Notes: generated from the letters alone by a model not told the origin. DNA of 9,134 nt from Dehalococcoidia bacterium (GCA_004375675.1 SOKR01000112.1:1-9134); one strand, 5' to 3'. Positions 1 through 5,789 are shown, counted from the first letter of the stretch. Numbers and translations are program-made.

Positions 1-4
1 TGGC

Positions 5-1012
5 TTATTCGGGCGGCGGCATGGCCTGCATCCAGTAGGGATAGACAGGCACGGGCTGGCTCATTTCGTCGAGCCGGCTCACCTCTTCGGCGCTCATTTC
101 CCAGTCGGTTGTTTTGAGGTTGTCGGCCAGCTGCTCCGGTGTCCGCGCGCCGATGATGACCGAAGATACTCCCTCTTTGGCCAGCAGGTAGTTGAGCGCC
201 GCCTGGGCCACGGTGGCGTTATGCGCCTTGGCGATCTTGTCCAGCTCCTCGACGATGTCGAACCCCTTTTCCTCGTCGAGCTGCAGGAATCTCGGCTGCG
301 GCCCACTAAGGCGGGTGCCCTTGGGTTGAGGCTTTCCACGACGATATTTGCCGCTGAGGAAGCCGCCGCTCAAAGGGCTCCAGACCAGGATGCCCATCCC
401 CTGGTCCAGGCATAGCGGCACCATCTCGTTTTCCAGGTCGCGCGCCAGCAATGAGTATAAGGCCTGCAGCGTGACGAACCTTTCCCAGCCGCGCTTATCG
501 GAGATGGCCATGGCTTTCATCAGCTGCCAGCCCGAATAATTGGAGCAGCCGATGTAGCGCACCTTCCCCTGGCGCACCAGGTCGTCGAGGGCGCGCATCG
601 TCTCCTCCTGCGGCGTGTCGGGGTCGAAGTTGTGGACCTGGTAAAGGTCGATATAATCCGTGCCCAGCCGCTTCAGGCTGGCGTTACACGCCTCGATGAT
701 ATGGTGGCGGGAAAGCCCGACATCGTTGGGCCCCGGCCCCATCTTGCCCCGGACCTTGGTGGCCAGGATAATGTCCTTTCTTCGTTTGCCCAGCGCCTTG
801 CCCAGCATCTCCTCGGAAAGCCCCTGGGAATAGACATCGGCGGTGTCGAAGAAGTTTATCCCCGCCTCCAGCGACATATCCACCAGTGTATTGGCTTCCT
901 TCTGCCCCAGTTGCCCGACGTACTTGAAGAAGCTCCGCCCCCCGAAGGTCATCGTCCCGAAACATAGCTCGGAGACCTTGACACCCGTTTTGCCCAGAAA
1001 ACGCATCTTCAT
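5..1012 (-). CDS. Aldo/keto reductase, NADPH-dependent oxidoreductase type
   Basis: This 335-residue protein is a cytosolic (alpha/beta)8-barrel aldo/keto reductase, a family that reduces aldehydes or ketones with NAD(P)H. The catalytic tetrad is visible: Asp56 and Tyr61 in FFDTADVYSQG, Lys86 in ILATKV and His127 in YQVHNFD. Other family marks are GTMTFGG near residue 19, IGCSNYSGWQL at 154-164, WSPLSGGFLSGKY at 211-223 and the cofactor-binding IIGARTPEQLADNL at 286-299. The length is normal for the general-stress or YajO-like branch. The ATG at 1012 follows an AGGGGG ribosome site at good spacing; an in-frame ATG two codons later is possible. It is the last gene of a probable pyrF-DUF951-AKR transcript, 35 bp after the DUF951 stop. 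Nothing visible gives the substrate. The family call is secure and the physiological role is unknown. Confidence 0.93.
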   Translation of the reverse strand: MKMRFLGKTGVKVSELCFGTMTFGGRSFFKYVGQLGQKEANTLVDMSLEAGINFFDTADVYSQGLSEEMLGKALGKRRKDIILATKVRGKMGPGPNDVGLSRHHIIEACNASLKRLGTDYIDLYQVHNFDPDTPQEETMRALDDLVRQGKVRYIGCSNYSGWQLMKAMAISDKRGWERFVTLQALYSLLARDLENEMVPLCLDQGMGILVWSPLSGGFLSGKYRRGKPQPKGTRLSGPQPRFLQLDEEKGFDIVEELDKIAKAHNATVAQAALNYLLAKEGVSSVIIGARTPEQLADNLKTTDWEMSAEEVSRLDEMSQPVPVYPYWMQAMPPPE

Positions 1013-1047
1013 TTTTTGCCCCCTACTTGTGCCCGATTATTAGACTA

Positions 1048-1239
1048 TTAATCGCCTCTGGAGATAAATTCTTTAACCCGCCGCTCGAAGACAGGCCGTT
1101 CCAGCAGCACCCGCCGCTGGCACCCCAGGCACTTAATACCGATGTCCGCCCCTAGCCTCACCACCCGCCACTGGTCGCTGCCGCAGGGGTGCTTCTTTTT
1201 TAGGCGTACGATATCGCCCAGCTTTATCTCCATAACCAT
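1048..1239 (-). CDS. DUF951 family small protein
   Basis: This 63-residue basic protein resembles the DUF951 family, a group of short conserved proteins best known from Firmicutes and related bacteria. The family pattern is present: a GDIVRLKKKHPCGS block at residues 8-21, the central LGADIGIKCLGC at 29-40 with a CxxC pair (Cys37 and Cys40), and a C-terminal FERRVKEF helix. The protein probably folds as a small beta-barrel; Cys19 together with the CxxC pair could bind metal, but this is inference. Two starts are close together, at 1239 and 1233. The first has a GGGG stretch seven bases upstream, while the second gives the N-terminus more usual for the family (MEIKLGDIV). It lies 29 bp after pyrF and 35 bp before the aldo/keto reductase on the same strand. 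The molecular function of the family is not known to me. Confidence 0.85.
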   Translation of the reverse strand: MVMEIKLGDIVRLKKKHPCGSDQWRVVRLGADIGIKCLGCQRRVLLERPVFERRVKEFISRGD

Positions 1240-1268
1240 GGCTAAACCCCGGTGTTAAGGTTGCGGCT

Positions 1269-2093
1269 TTATTTCTTGCGCGTGGTGGCGAGGTGTTTAA
1301 TCTCGTCTCTCAGTGATAGGGCGACCTGACGGGCGGCCTGGGCGAAGTCCCGCCTCTTGGAAGCGTAGATTATCTGCCGCGACGAGCTGAAGATCGCCCC
1401 CCGCCCCCAGGCATCGACCCCGTTACGGACGGCCGAGGTCAAATCTCCCCCCTGGGCGCCGATACCGGGTATCAGCAGCAGCATCTTGGGGTGATGGTGC
1501 CTTATCAGCTTCAGCTCTTCGGGGTGGGTGGCGCCCACCACCAGCCCGATATTATGGCCCTTGCCCTTCTTGTTCCACTGTTCGGCTTTGAGGGCGACTA
1601 TCTCGAAGAGGGGCACCTCCTTGCCGTCCAGGATGAAGGGTAGGCTCTGGAAATCTTCGGCACCGGGGTTAGAGGTGCGGCAGAGGACGAATACCCCCTT
1701 CTCCCAGTAGTCGATAAAAGGCTCTATGGAATCGAAGCCCATGTAGGGGCTCACGGTGACGGCGTCGAAGCCGTGGAGGGAAAACATGGCTTTAGCGTAG
1801 GCTTTGGCGGTGTTGCCGATATCGCCCCGCTTGCAATCGCCGATTATGGGGATATGTTTGGGTATGGCCCTGACGGTGCGCTTTAAGCTCTCCATCCCCT
1901 TGTCCAGTACTTCGTAAAAGGCGAGGTTGAGCTTGTAGGCGCAGACCAGGTCGGCGGTGGCGTCGATGATGGCCTTGTTGAATTTGGAAACACTCATCCC
2001 CTCCCGCATCAGCTCCAGGTCGGGGTCGAGCCCGATGCAGAGCAGGCTCTGGTTCATCTTCATGGCGTTCTTCAGCTTTTCGTTGAAATTCAC
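1269..2093 (-). CDS. pyrF: Orotidine-5'-phosphate decarboxylase, type 2 subfamily
   Basis: PyrF decarboxylates orotidine monophosphate to UMP, the last step of de novo pyrimidine synthesis, in the cytosol. In the 274-residue product the active-site block IGDCKRGDIGNTA (about residues 84-96) carries the catalytic Lys and paired Asp residues. LLCIGLDPD near the start, SPYMGFDS, and the phosphate-binding PGIGAQGGD (about 209-217) followed by SSSR complete the barrel. The longer spacing and GIGAQGGD motif fit the type-2 (mycobacterial-like) group of about 270-280 residues. I start it at the GTG at 2091-2093: it has AGGGGG seven bases upstream, gives the family-typical start MNFNEKLKNAMKMNQSLLCIGLDPD-like N-terminus, and lies just downstream of a strong promoter. 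The longer frame from a TTG at 2126 would start inside that promoter. It heads the minus-strand operon with the DUF951 and aldo/keto reductase genes. Confidence 0.95.
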   Translation of the reverse strand: MNFNEKLKNAMKMNQSLLCIGLDPDLELMREGMSVSKFNKAIIDATADLVCAYKLNLAFYEVLDKGMESLKRTVRAIPKHIPIIGDCKRGDIGNTAKAYAKAMFSLHGFDAVTVSPYMGFDSIEPFIDYWEKGVFVLCRTSNPGAEDFQSLPFILDGKEVPLFEIVALKAEQWNKKGKGHNIGLVVGATHPEELKLIRHHHPKMLLLIPGIGAQGGDLTSAVRNGVDAWGRGAIFSSSRQIIYASKRRDFAQAARQVALSLRDEIKHLATTRKK

Positions 2094-2112
2094 CTCTTTA
2101 CCCCCTGCGTTG

Positions 2113-2141
2113 ATAATATCAGCCAAGTGCAGTCAGGTCAA
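2113..2141 (-). promoter_or_regulatory. Sigma-70-type promoter of pyrF
   Basis: On the minus strand a -35 TTGACC (2136-2141) and a -10 TATTAT (2113-2118) are separated by exactly 17 bp. Initiation about seven bases after the -10 would give a leader of roughly 15 nt carrying the AGGGGG ribosome site and the GTG start at 2093. The match to consensus is 5 of 6 in each hexamer. No operator-like palindrome is seen around it. Confidence 0.75.
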
Positions 2142-2152
2142 GAGTCTGTTTG

Positions 2153-2179
2153 TTGCCCCCCAAGCGGCAGTGATATAAT
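2153..2179 (+). promoter_or_regulatory. Extended -10 promoter of folC, probably leaderless
   Basis: A perfect TATAAT at 2174-2179 is preceded by TGA, making an extended -10 (TGnTATAAT). A poor -35 candidate, TTGCCC, lies at 2153-2158 with a short 15-bp spacer, so the extended -10 is probably the main contact. Only eight bases separate the -10 from the folC ATG at 2188. The expected transcription start therefore falls at or within a base or two of the start codon, and no ribosome site is present. Confidence 0.65.
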
Positions 2180-2187
2180 TAGCCTCA

Positions 2188-3516
2188 ATGAATTATCAGC
2201 AGGCCATAGACTATATCAACAGCTACACCGACTACGAAAAGATAGGCATGCCCCACGACCCCGCCTTCTACGACCTCAGGCGTGTCGACGAGCTACTGTC
2301 TCTTCTGGGCGACCCCCATAAAAAAGCCGGCTCGGTGCATATCACCGGCACCAACGGTAAGGGCAGCGTGGCGGTTATGGTGGCGGCGGCGCTCACCGCC
2401 GCCGGCTACGGCACCGGGCTTTACACCTCCCCCCACCTCCACAGCTGGCGGGAGCGCATCCGCGTTGACGGCGAGCTTATCTCCGAAGCCGAGCTGGCGC
2501 AACTGGTCGCCGACCTCAAACCCTATGTGGAGGCGGTCAATGAGAAAGCCACCTACGGGCAGCTCACCACCTTCGAGTTCCTTACCTGTATGGCCTTCGC
2601 CTATTTCGGGCAAAAAGGGGTCAAGTTCCAGGTGCTGGAGGTGGGGATGGGGGGCAAGTTCGACGCCACCAGCGTCATCACCCCCCTGGTGGCAATTATC
2701 ACCACCATCGGCCTCGACCACACCGATGTCCTGGGCAGCACCGTTGCCGAAATCGCCGCTGAGAAGTGCGGCATCATCAAGCCCGATATCCCCGTGGTGA
2801 TTTCCCCCCAGCCCCCCGAAGCGGCTCAAGTAATCCGCCAGACCTGCGCCGAGCGCGGGGCAAAGCTATTGGTCGTGGGCAAAGATATCAAATGGCGGAG
2901 CCTCGGCTCCGATCTGGACGGGCAGCAGCTAAAGGTGGAGGGGAGAAAGGGCAATTACGAGCTTTCTATCCCCATTCTCGGCGAGCACCAGCTGATCAAC
3001 GCCGCCACCGCCGTCGCCGCCCTGGAGGTCTTAGCCGACGGGGGCTTCGATATCCCCGCCCCAAAAATCGCCGGAGGCTTCAAGCAGTTGGCATGGCCCG
3101 GCCGCTTTCAGGTCCTGCGCCGAAATCCACCCCTGGTCGTTGACGGCGCCCATAATATCGATGCCGCCCGCGGCCTGAAAAAGGCGCTCAAACAATACTT
3201 CGACTTCGAGCGGGCAATCCTGGTGATGGGGGCGTCGGACGATAAGAACATCGCCGGCGTCGTCGCCGAGCTGGTCCCCATCTTCGACCGGGTGATTGTC
3301 ACCCGTTCCCGCCACCCCCGGGCGATGGCACCCGCGCCCCTGGCCGCCGAGTTCGCCCGCCACGGCCTAAAAGCCCTTATCGCCGAGGACGTCCCCTCGG
3401 CGCTCTCTCAGGCGCTGGCTATGGCCGGAAAAAAAGAGCTGGTATGCCTGGCGGGCTCACTCTTCATCGTCGGCGAGGCGCTGGAGGCGGCGGCTAAACT
3501 CTCCCTCAACGGCTGA
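2188..3516 (+). CDS. folC: Bifunctional folylpolyglutamate/dihydrofolate synthase
   Basis: FolC is an ATP-dependent cytosolic ligase that joins glutamate to dihydropteroate and/or extends the polyglutamate tail of reduced folates. At 442 residues it has the normal family length. The ATP-binding loop is HITGTNGKGSV (51-61), followed by the folate-contact region YTSPHLHSWRERIRV (79-93), the metal-binding LEVGMGGKFDATS (150-162), GLDHTDVLG (175-183), the EKCGIIK stretch (192-198) containing the usually carbamylated Lys, and the C-terminal glutamate-ligase block VVDGAHN (317-323) and TRSRHPRA (372-379). The ATG at 2188 has no Shine-Dalgarno sequence and lies only eight bases from a TATAAT, so leaderless translation is likely. 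It is divergent from pyrF. No other folate gene is nearby. Whether it has both activities or only one cannot be read from the sequence. Confidence 0.96.
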   Translation: MNYQQAIDYINSYTDYEKIGMPHDPAFYDLRRVDELLSLLGDPHKKAGSVHITGTNGKGSVAVMVAAALTAAGYGTGLYTSPHLHSWRERIRVDGELISEAELAQLVADLKPYVEAVNEKATYGQLTTFEFLTCMAFAYFGQKGVKFQVLEVGMGGKFDATSVITPLVAIITTIGLDHTDVLGSTVAEIAAEKCGIIKPDIPVVISPQPPEAAQVIRQTCAERGAKLLVVGKDIKWRSLGSDLDGQQLKVEGRKGNYELSIPILGEHQLINAATAVAALEVLADGGFDIPAPKIAGGFKQLAWPGRFQVLRRNPPLVVDGAHNIDAARGLKKALKQYFDFERAILVMGASDDKNIAGVVAELVPIFDRVIVTRSRHPRAMAPAPLAAEFARHGLKALIAEDVPSALSQALAMAGKKELVCLAGSLFIVGEALEAAAKLSLNG

Positions 3517-3520
3517 AATT

Positions 3521-3550
3521 TTGCCTTGATGTACCCGATTACGGTAAAAT
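3521..3550 (+). promoter_or_regulatory. Candidate promoter for the FmdB-like gene and dtd
   Basis: In the 65-bp gap after folC, TTGCCT (3521-3526) and TAAAAT (3545-3550) are 18 bp apart. Transcription starting near 3557 would give a leader of about 25 nt containing the GAGG ribosome site at 3571-3574. The match is fair rather than strong. Read-through from folC is also possible, since no terminator hairpin is visible in the gap. Confidence 0.5.
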
Positions 3551-3581
3551 AGCTTTAGAAATACACCCATGAGGTTGATTT

Positions 3582-3830
3582 ATGCCTACTTATGAGTACG
3601 AGTGTGATGCCTGCCATCACCGCTTTGAGAAGAAGCAGGGTTTCGACGCCAAGCCCATAGCCAAGTGCCCCCGGTGCGGGGACAGGCTGCGCCGCGTTAT
3701 CCACTCCGCCCCGGTTATCTTCAAGGGGAGTGGTTTCTATATCACCGACAGCCGCAAAAAACCCCCCGACATGGGCAAGGGTAGCTTCGAATCGGGCGAC
3801 GGGGGCAAGGAAAAAGGCAAAAAGAAGTGA
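3582..3830 (+). CDS. FmdB-family zinc-ribbon protein
   Basis: This 82-residue protein has an N-terminal zinc ribbon of the FmdB/CxxC regulatory-protein family: MPTYEYEC start, Cys8-x2-Cys11 and Cys29-x2-Cys32, then the typical RRVIHSAPVIFKGSGFYITD segment (37-56). The tail from about residue 57 is a low-complexity Lys/Gly/Ser-rich stretch ending in KEKGKKK, likely disordered and perhaps RNA-binding (inference). The family name comes from a proposed regulator of formamidase expression, but most members, including this one, have no established function. The ATG at 3582 follows a GAGG at seven bases. Its stop overlaps the dtd start by 4 bp (GTGA), implying translational coupling. Confidence 0.9.
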   Translation: MPTYEYECDACHHRFEKKQGFDAKPIAKCPRCGDRLRRVIHSAPVIFKGSGFYITDSRKKPPDMGKGSFESGDGGKEKGKKK

Positions 3831-4276
3831 AAGCCCTCTTGCAAAGAGTCACCAGCGCCTCGGTCAGCATTGATGGAGAGGTGGTGGGCAGCATCGGGCG
3901 GGGGCTGGTGGTCTTTGTCGGCGTCGCCGAAGGCGACGGCCCCAAGGACGCCGATTACCTGGCGCAAAAGCTGGTCAACCTGCGCATCTTTGCCGATGAA
4001 GCCGAAAGGTTCAACCTCTCCGCTCTGGATATCAAGGCCGAGCTATTGCTGGTGAGCCAGTTCACCCTGCTCGCCGACACCAGGAAGGGACGCCGCCCCA
4101 GCTTCACCGAAGCCGCCCCGCCCCCCCGGGCGGAAGAATTATTCGAGCACTTCGTCGATGAGGCTAAAGCCAGCGGGCTGAAAGTGCAAACAGGCCGCTT
4201 CCAGCAGTATATGCAGGTCGAAATCCACAACGACGGCCCCGTCACCATCATGCTCGACAGCCGCGACAAGCGCTAG
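3827..4276 (+). CDS. dtd: D-aminoacyl-tRNA deacylase
   Basis: Dtd hydrolyses D-amino acids (and glycine mischarged on tRNA-Ala) from tRNA, protecting translation from wrong-handed residues; it works as a cytosolic homodimer. The 149-residue length matches the family. Both active-site motifs are present: SQFTL at 77-81 (with Thr80) and NDGPVT at 135-140, which contains the Gly137-cisPro138 chirality-selecting pair. The N-terminal MKALLQRVTSASVSIDGEVV and the RKGRRPSFTEAAPP region (86-99) are also standard. The start is a GTG that overlaps the FmdB-like stop codon by four bases, so it probably depends on re-initiation from that gene. It ends eight bases before the first operator hexamer of the fur region. 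Confidence 0.96.
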   Translation: MKALLQRVTSASVSIDGEVVGSIGRGLVVFVGVAEGDGPKDADYLAQKLVNLRIFADEAERFNLSALDIKAELLLVSQFTLLADTRKGRRPSFTEAAPPPRAEELFEHFVDEAKASGLKVQTGRFQQYMQVEIHNDGPVTIMLDSRDKR

Positions 4277-4284
4277 CGACCCTG

Positions 4285-4316
4285 TTGCAAATGTTTGTAA
4301 TTGCAAAACCTTGCAA
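4285..4316 (+). promoter_or_regulatory. Tandem TTGCAA operator upstream of fur
   Basis: Four hexamers lie at 4285 (TTGCAA), 4295 (TTGTAA), 4301 (TTGCAA) and 4311 (TTGCAA). They form two abutting 16-bp dyads of the form TTGCAA-N4-TTGCAA, with start-to-start spacing 10, 6 and 10. The last hexamer coincides with the -35 of the fur promoter, so a bound protein should block RNA polymerase. An identical layout occurs upstream of cbiM. The natural candidate ligand is the Fur-family protein encoded next to it, giving autoregulation; this assignment is inference. Confidence 0.75.
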
Positions 4317-4339
4317 TAAGCCGAAACCTCTGTTATAAT
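4311..4339 (+). promoter_or_regulatory. Promoter of the Fur-family gene
   Basis: A -35 TTGCAA (4311-4316) and a perfect -10 TATAAT (4334-4339) are 17 bp apart, and the -10 is extended by TGT (TGnTATAAT, 4331-4339). Initiation about seven bases on would leave a leader of only some 5-7 nt before the ATG at 4352. No clear ribosome site fits into it. The -35 lies within the operator, consistent with repression by occlusion. Confidence 0.7.
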
Positions 4340-4351
4340 ACCCCCCGAAAG

Positions 4352-4774
4352 ATGAGCCATTCCGGAGATATCGTCAAAAAGCTAACCGAGGAAGGCTATC
4401 GGCTTACTCCCCAGCGGCTGATGACCATCGCCGCTATTGAGCACAGCGACGGCCACATCAGCGCCGAGGAAATCTACGCCCAGGTGATGGCTAAATACCC
4501 CCACGTCAACATCTCGACGGTCTATCGCACCCTGGAACTGCTCAAGAAGCTGGGGCTGGTCACCGAGACCGACTTCGACGAGGGCAGGGTGAGGTACCAC
4601 CCGGTGGGCAAGGGCCACCACCATCACCTGGTCTGCCAGGAGTGCGGCGGCATAACCGACCTTGACGAAGCCGTGCTCACCCCGCTCAAAGATGCCTTAT
4701 TACGGGAGTATGGTTTCAAAGCCGACCTGAGGCACCTGGCTATCTTCGGGCGCTGCGGCAAGTGTGGGGGCTAA
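4352..4774 (+). CDS. Fur-family metal-responsive repressor, probably Nur- or Zur-like
   Basis: This 140-residue protein is a Fur-superfamily repressor: an N-terminal winged helix (about 1-75, recognition segment ISTVYRTLELLKKLGLV at 54-70) and a C-terminal dimerisation domain. Structural zinc should be held by Cys95-x2-Cys98 and Cys135-x2-Cys138. By alignment with E. coli Fur (His33, Glu81, His88, His90), the sensory site would be His35, His83, His90 and His92; having His in place of the Glu gives an all-His set. A run of four His (89-92) stands there. This differs from iron Fur and would suit nickel, cobalt or zinc. The ATG at 4352 is preferred because it gives the standard N-terminus; an upstream TTG at 4301 lies inside the operator, ahead of the promoter. 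The gene sits directly upstream of a Co/Ni importer with which it shares an operator type, so nickel or cobalt sensing is the leading inference. Confidence 0.92.
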   Translation: MSHSGDIVKKLTEEGYRLTPQRLMTIAAIEHSDGHISAEEIYAQVMAKYPHVNISTVYRTLELLKKLGLVTETDFDEGRVRYHPVGKGHHHHLVCQECGGITDLDEAVLTPLKDALLREYGFKADLRHLAIFGRCGKCGG

Positions 4775-4779
4775 TTTTT

Positions 4780-4807
4780 TTGACCAGCTATTGCATCCAG
4801 TTGCAAT
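4780..4807 (+). promoter_or_regulatory. Weak candidate promoter for the Co/Ni transporter operon
   Basis: TTGACC (4780-4785) and TGCAAT (4802-4807) are 16 bp apart. The -35 matches well, but the -10 lacks two consensus bases, including the important second A. If used, initiation near 4814 would give a leader of about 28 nt with the ribosome site GGAAGGGG, and the -10 would be buried in the operator. Read-through from fur is an alternative. Confidence 0.3.
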
Positions 4808-4822
4808 TGCATTGAATAGCAA
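4791..4822 (+). promoter_or_regulatory. Tandem TTGCAA operator upstream of cbiM/nikM
   Basis: Four hexamers lie at 4791 (TTGCAT), 4801 (TTGCAA), 4807 (TTGCAT) and 4817 (TAGCAA). They repeat the 10-6-10 spacing of the fur operator, as two abutting 16-bp dyads with 4-bp linkers (CCAG and TGAA) unrelated to those at fur. The central part contains the perfect palindrome TGCAATTGCA. The array ends 19 bases before the cbiM ATG. It predicts repression of the importer by the neighbouring Fur-family protein when the metal is plentiful. Confidence 0.75.
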
Positions 4823-4841
4823 TTAGTGGAAGGGGAACGAA

Positions 4842-5480
4842 ATGCACATTCCAGACGGTTTCCTCAACGCCGCCACGGTGGCGACCACCTGTGCCGTGTC
4901 GGCGGGCGGTATCGGCGGCGCGGTCAGGATAGTGGGCAAGAAGCTGGGGGAAAAGCAGGTGCCCCTGATGGGCATACTGGCCGCCTTCATCTTTGCCGCC
5001 CAGATGCTCAACTTCCCCGTCGCCGGCGGCACCTCGGGGCACGTTATCGGCGCGGCTCTGGCGGCGATACTGCTCGGCCCCTGGGCGGCGGTCTTAATAA
5101 TGAGCTGCGTGCTCATCGCCCAGTCCCTCATCTTCCAGGACGGCGGGCTGCTGGCGCTGGGGGCTAACATCTTCAACATGGGCATCGTCGCCAGCTTCAG
5201 CGCCTACTACATCTACAAGCTGGTAACCTGGCTGGCGGGCGCCAACCGCAGGGGCACCCTCATCGGCGGCTTCGTCGCCGCCTGGTTCTCGGTGTTCCTG
5301 GCTTCCATCTTTTGCGCCATCGAGCTGGCGCTCTCGGGCTCGTCCCCATTCGGGGTGGTCTTGCCGGCGATGGCGGGCGTTCACGCCCTTATCGGCATCG
5401 GCGAGGGGCTGATTACCGGGGCGGTGCTCGGCCTGGTGCTGGCCACCCGCGCCGACCTTTTACAGCTACAACGTACTTAA
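4842..5480 (+). CDS. cbiM: Substrate-binding membrane subunit of a Co/Ni ECF importer (CbiM/NikM)
   Basis: This is the S-component that selects Co2+ or Ni2+ in an energy-coupling-factor importer of the cytoplasmic membrane. The 212-residue hydrophobic protein starts with MHIPDGFL, the family signature in which the N-terminal amine and His2 bind the metal. His67 in VAGGTSGHVIGA is the third conserved ligand, as known for NikM of Thermoanaerobacter. QSLIFQDGGLLALGANIFNMG (94-114) and a late His181 in MAGVHALIG are also typical. About six or seven membrane segments are expected. The ATG at 4842 is firmly fixed, since metal binding needs exactly this N-terminus, and GGAAGGGG ends six bases upstream. 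It is the first gene of the transporter set and lies behind the tandem operator. Cobalt and nickel forms cannot be separated by these residues alone. The symbol is used in the generic sense. Confidence 0.95.
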   Translation: MHIPDGFLNAATVATTCAVSAGGIGGAVRIVGKKLGEKQVPLMGILAAFIFAAQMLNFPVAGGTSGHVIGAALAAILLGPWAAVLIMSCVLIAQSLIFQDGGLLALGANIFNMGIVASFSAYYIYKLVTWLAGANRRGTLIGGFVAAWFSVFLASIFCAIELALSGSSPFGVVLPAMAGVHALIGIGEGLITGAVLGLVLATRADLLQLQRT

Positions 5481-5498
5481 TAAACGGGAGTTGAAAAT

Positions 5499-5789
5499 AT
5501 GAAATCGAAGTGGTGGCTGATTGCATTAGCTATTTGCCTGGTGGTAGCCTGCCTGGCGCCCCTGGCGTCGTCCTCGCCCGACGGGCTGGAAAGAGTGGCT
5601 GAGGACGCAGGCTTTATCGGGCTGGGGCAGGACGCCCCCTATCAGGTTATCGCCGACTATGTCTTTCCCGGCATAGAAAACGAAGCCCTGGCCACCATAC
5701 TGGCCGGGATAATCGGCACCCTCGTCCTCTTCGGCGCCGCCTACGGGCTGGCCTGGCTATTGAAAACCAGAAAAAGGCGGACGGCGTGA
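5499..5789 (+). CDS. PDGLE-domain N subunit of the Co/Ni importer (CbiN/NikN-like)
   Basis: This 96-residue membrane protein carries the PDGLE domain, found fused to or beside CbiM/NikM proteins and regarded as an N-subunit of these importers. The signature SSPDGLERVAEDAGF is at residues 25-39. A hydrophobic segment at about 5-22 (membrane anchor or signal) and a second at about 65-88, followed by the positive end KTRKRRTA, bracket an extracytoplasmic loop. A GGGAG ribosome site precedes the ATG at 5499. The gap after cbiM is 18 bp, and the stop overlaps the cbiQ GTG by four bases. The PDGLE form differs from classic CbiN and is seen in nickel-type systems as well, which mildly favours nickel; this is not decisive. 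Confidence 0.9.
   Translation: MKSKWWLIALAICLVVACLAPLASSSPDGLERVAEDAGFIGLGQDAPYQVIADYVFPGIENEALATILAGIIGTLVLFGAAYGLAWLLKTRKRRTA

Noticed and set aside
1034..1054. CGATTA/TAATCG inverted repeat between DUF951 and the aldo/keto reductase gene
   Set aside because: It is a short AT-rich 6-bp stem with a 9-nt loop and no supporting context, so chance is a sufficient explanation.
2094..2126. TTG start giving a PyrF longer by 11 residues
   Set aside because: It lies in the spacer of a TTGACC-17-TATTAT promoter, while the GTG at 2093 has a strong ribosome site and gives the normal family N-terminus.
2293..2829. Long minus-strand open frame opposite folC
   Set aside because: Its composition (Gly, His and Asp rich, no recognisable domain) is that of the antisense of a GC-rich gene, and folC is certain.
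4301..4351. TTG start giving a Fur-family protein longer by 17 residues
   Set aside because: It is one of the operator hexamers and lies upstream of the -10; the ATG at 4352 gives the standard Fur N-terminus.
4775..4781. Run of seven T after the fur stop as an intrinsic terminator
   Set aside because: No GC-rich hairpin of useful length directly precedes it, and the last T belongs to a possible -35 of the transporter promoter.
4775..4841. Cobalamin or Ni/Co riboswitch before cbiM
   Set aside because: The 67-bp gap is too short and is half filled by the TTGCAA array; no riboswitch-like core is visible.
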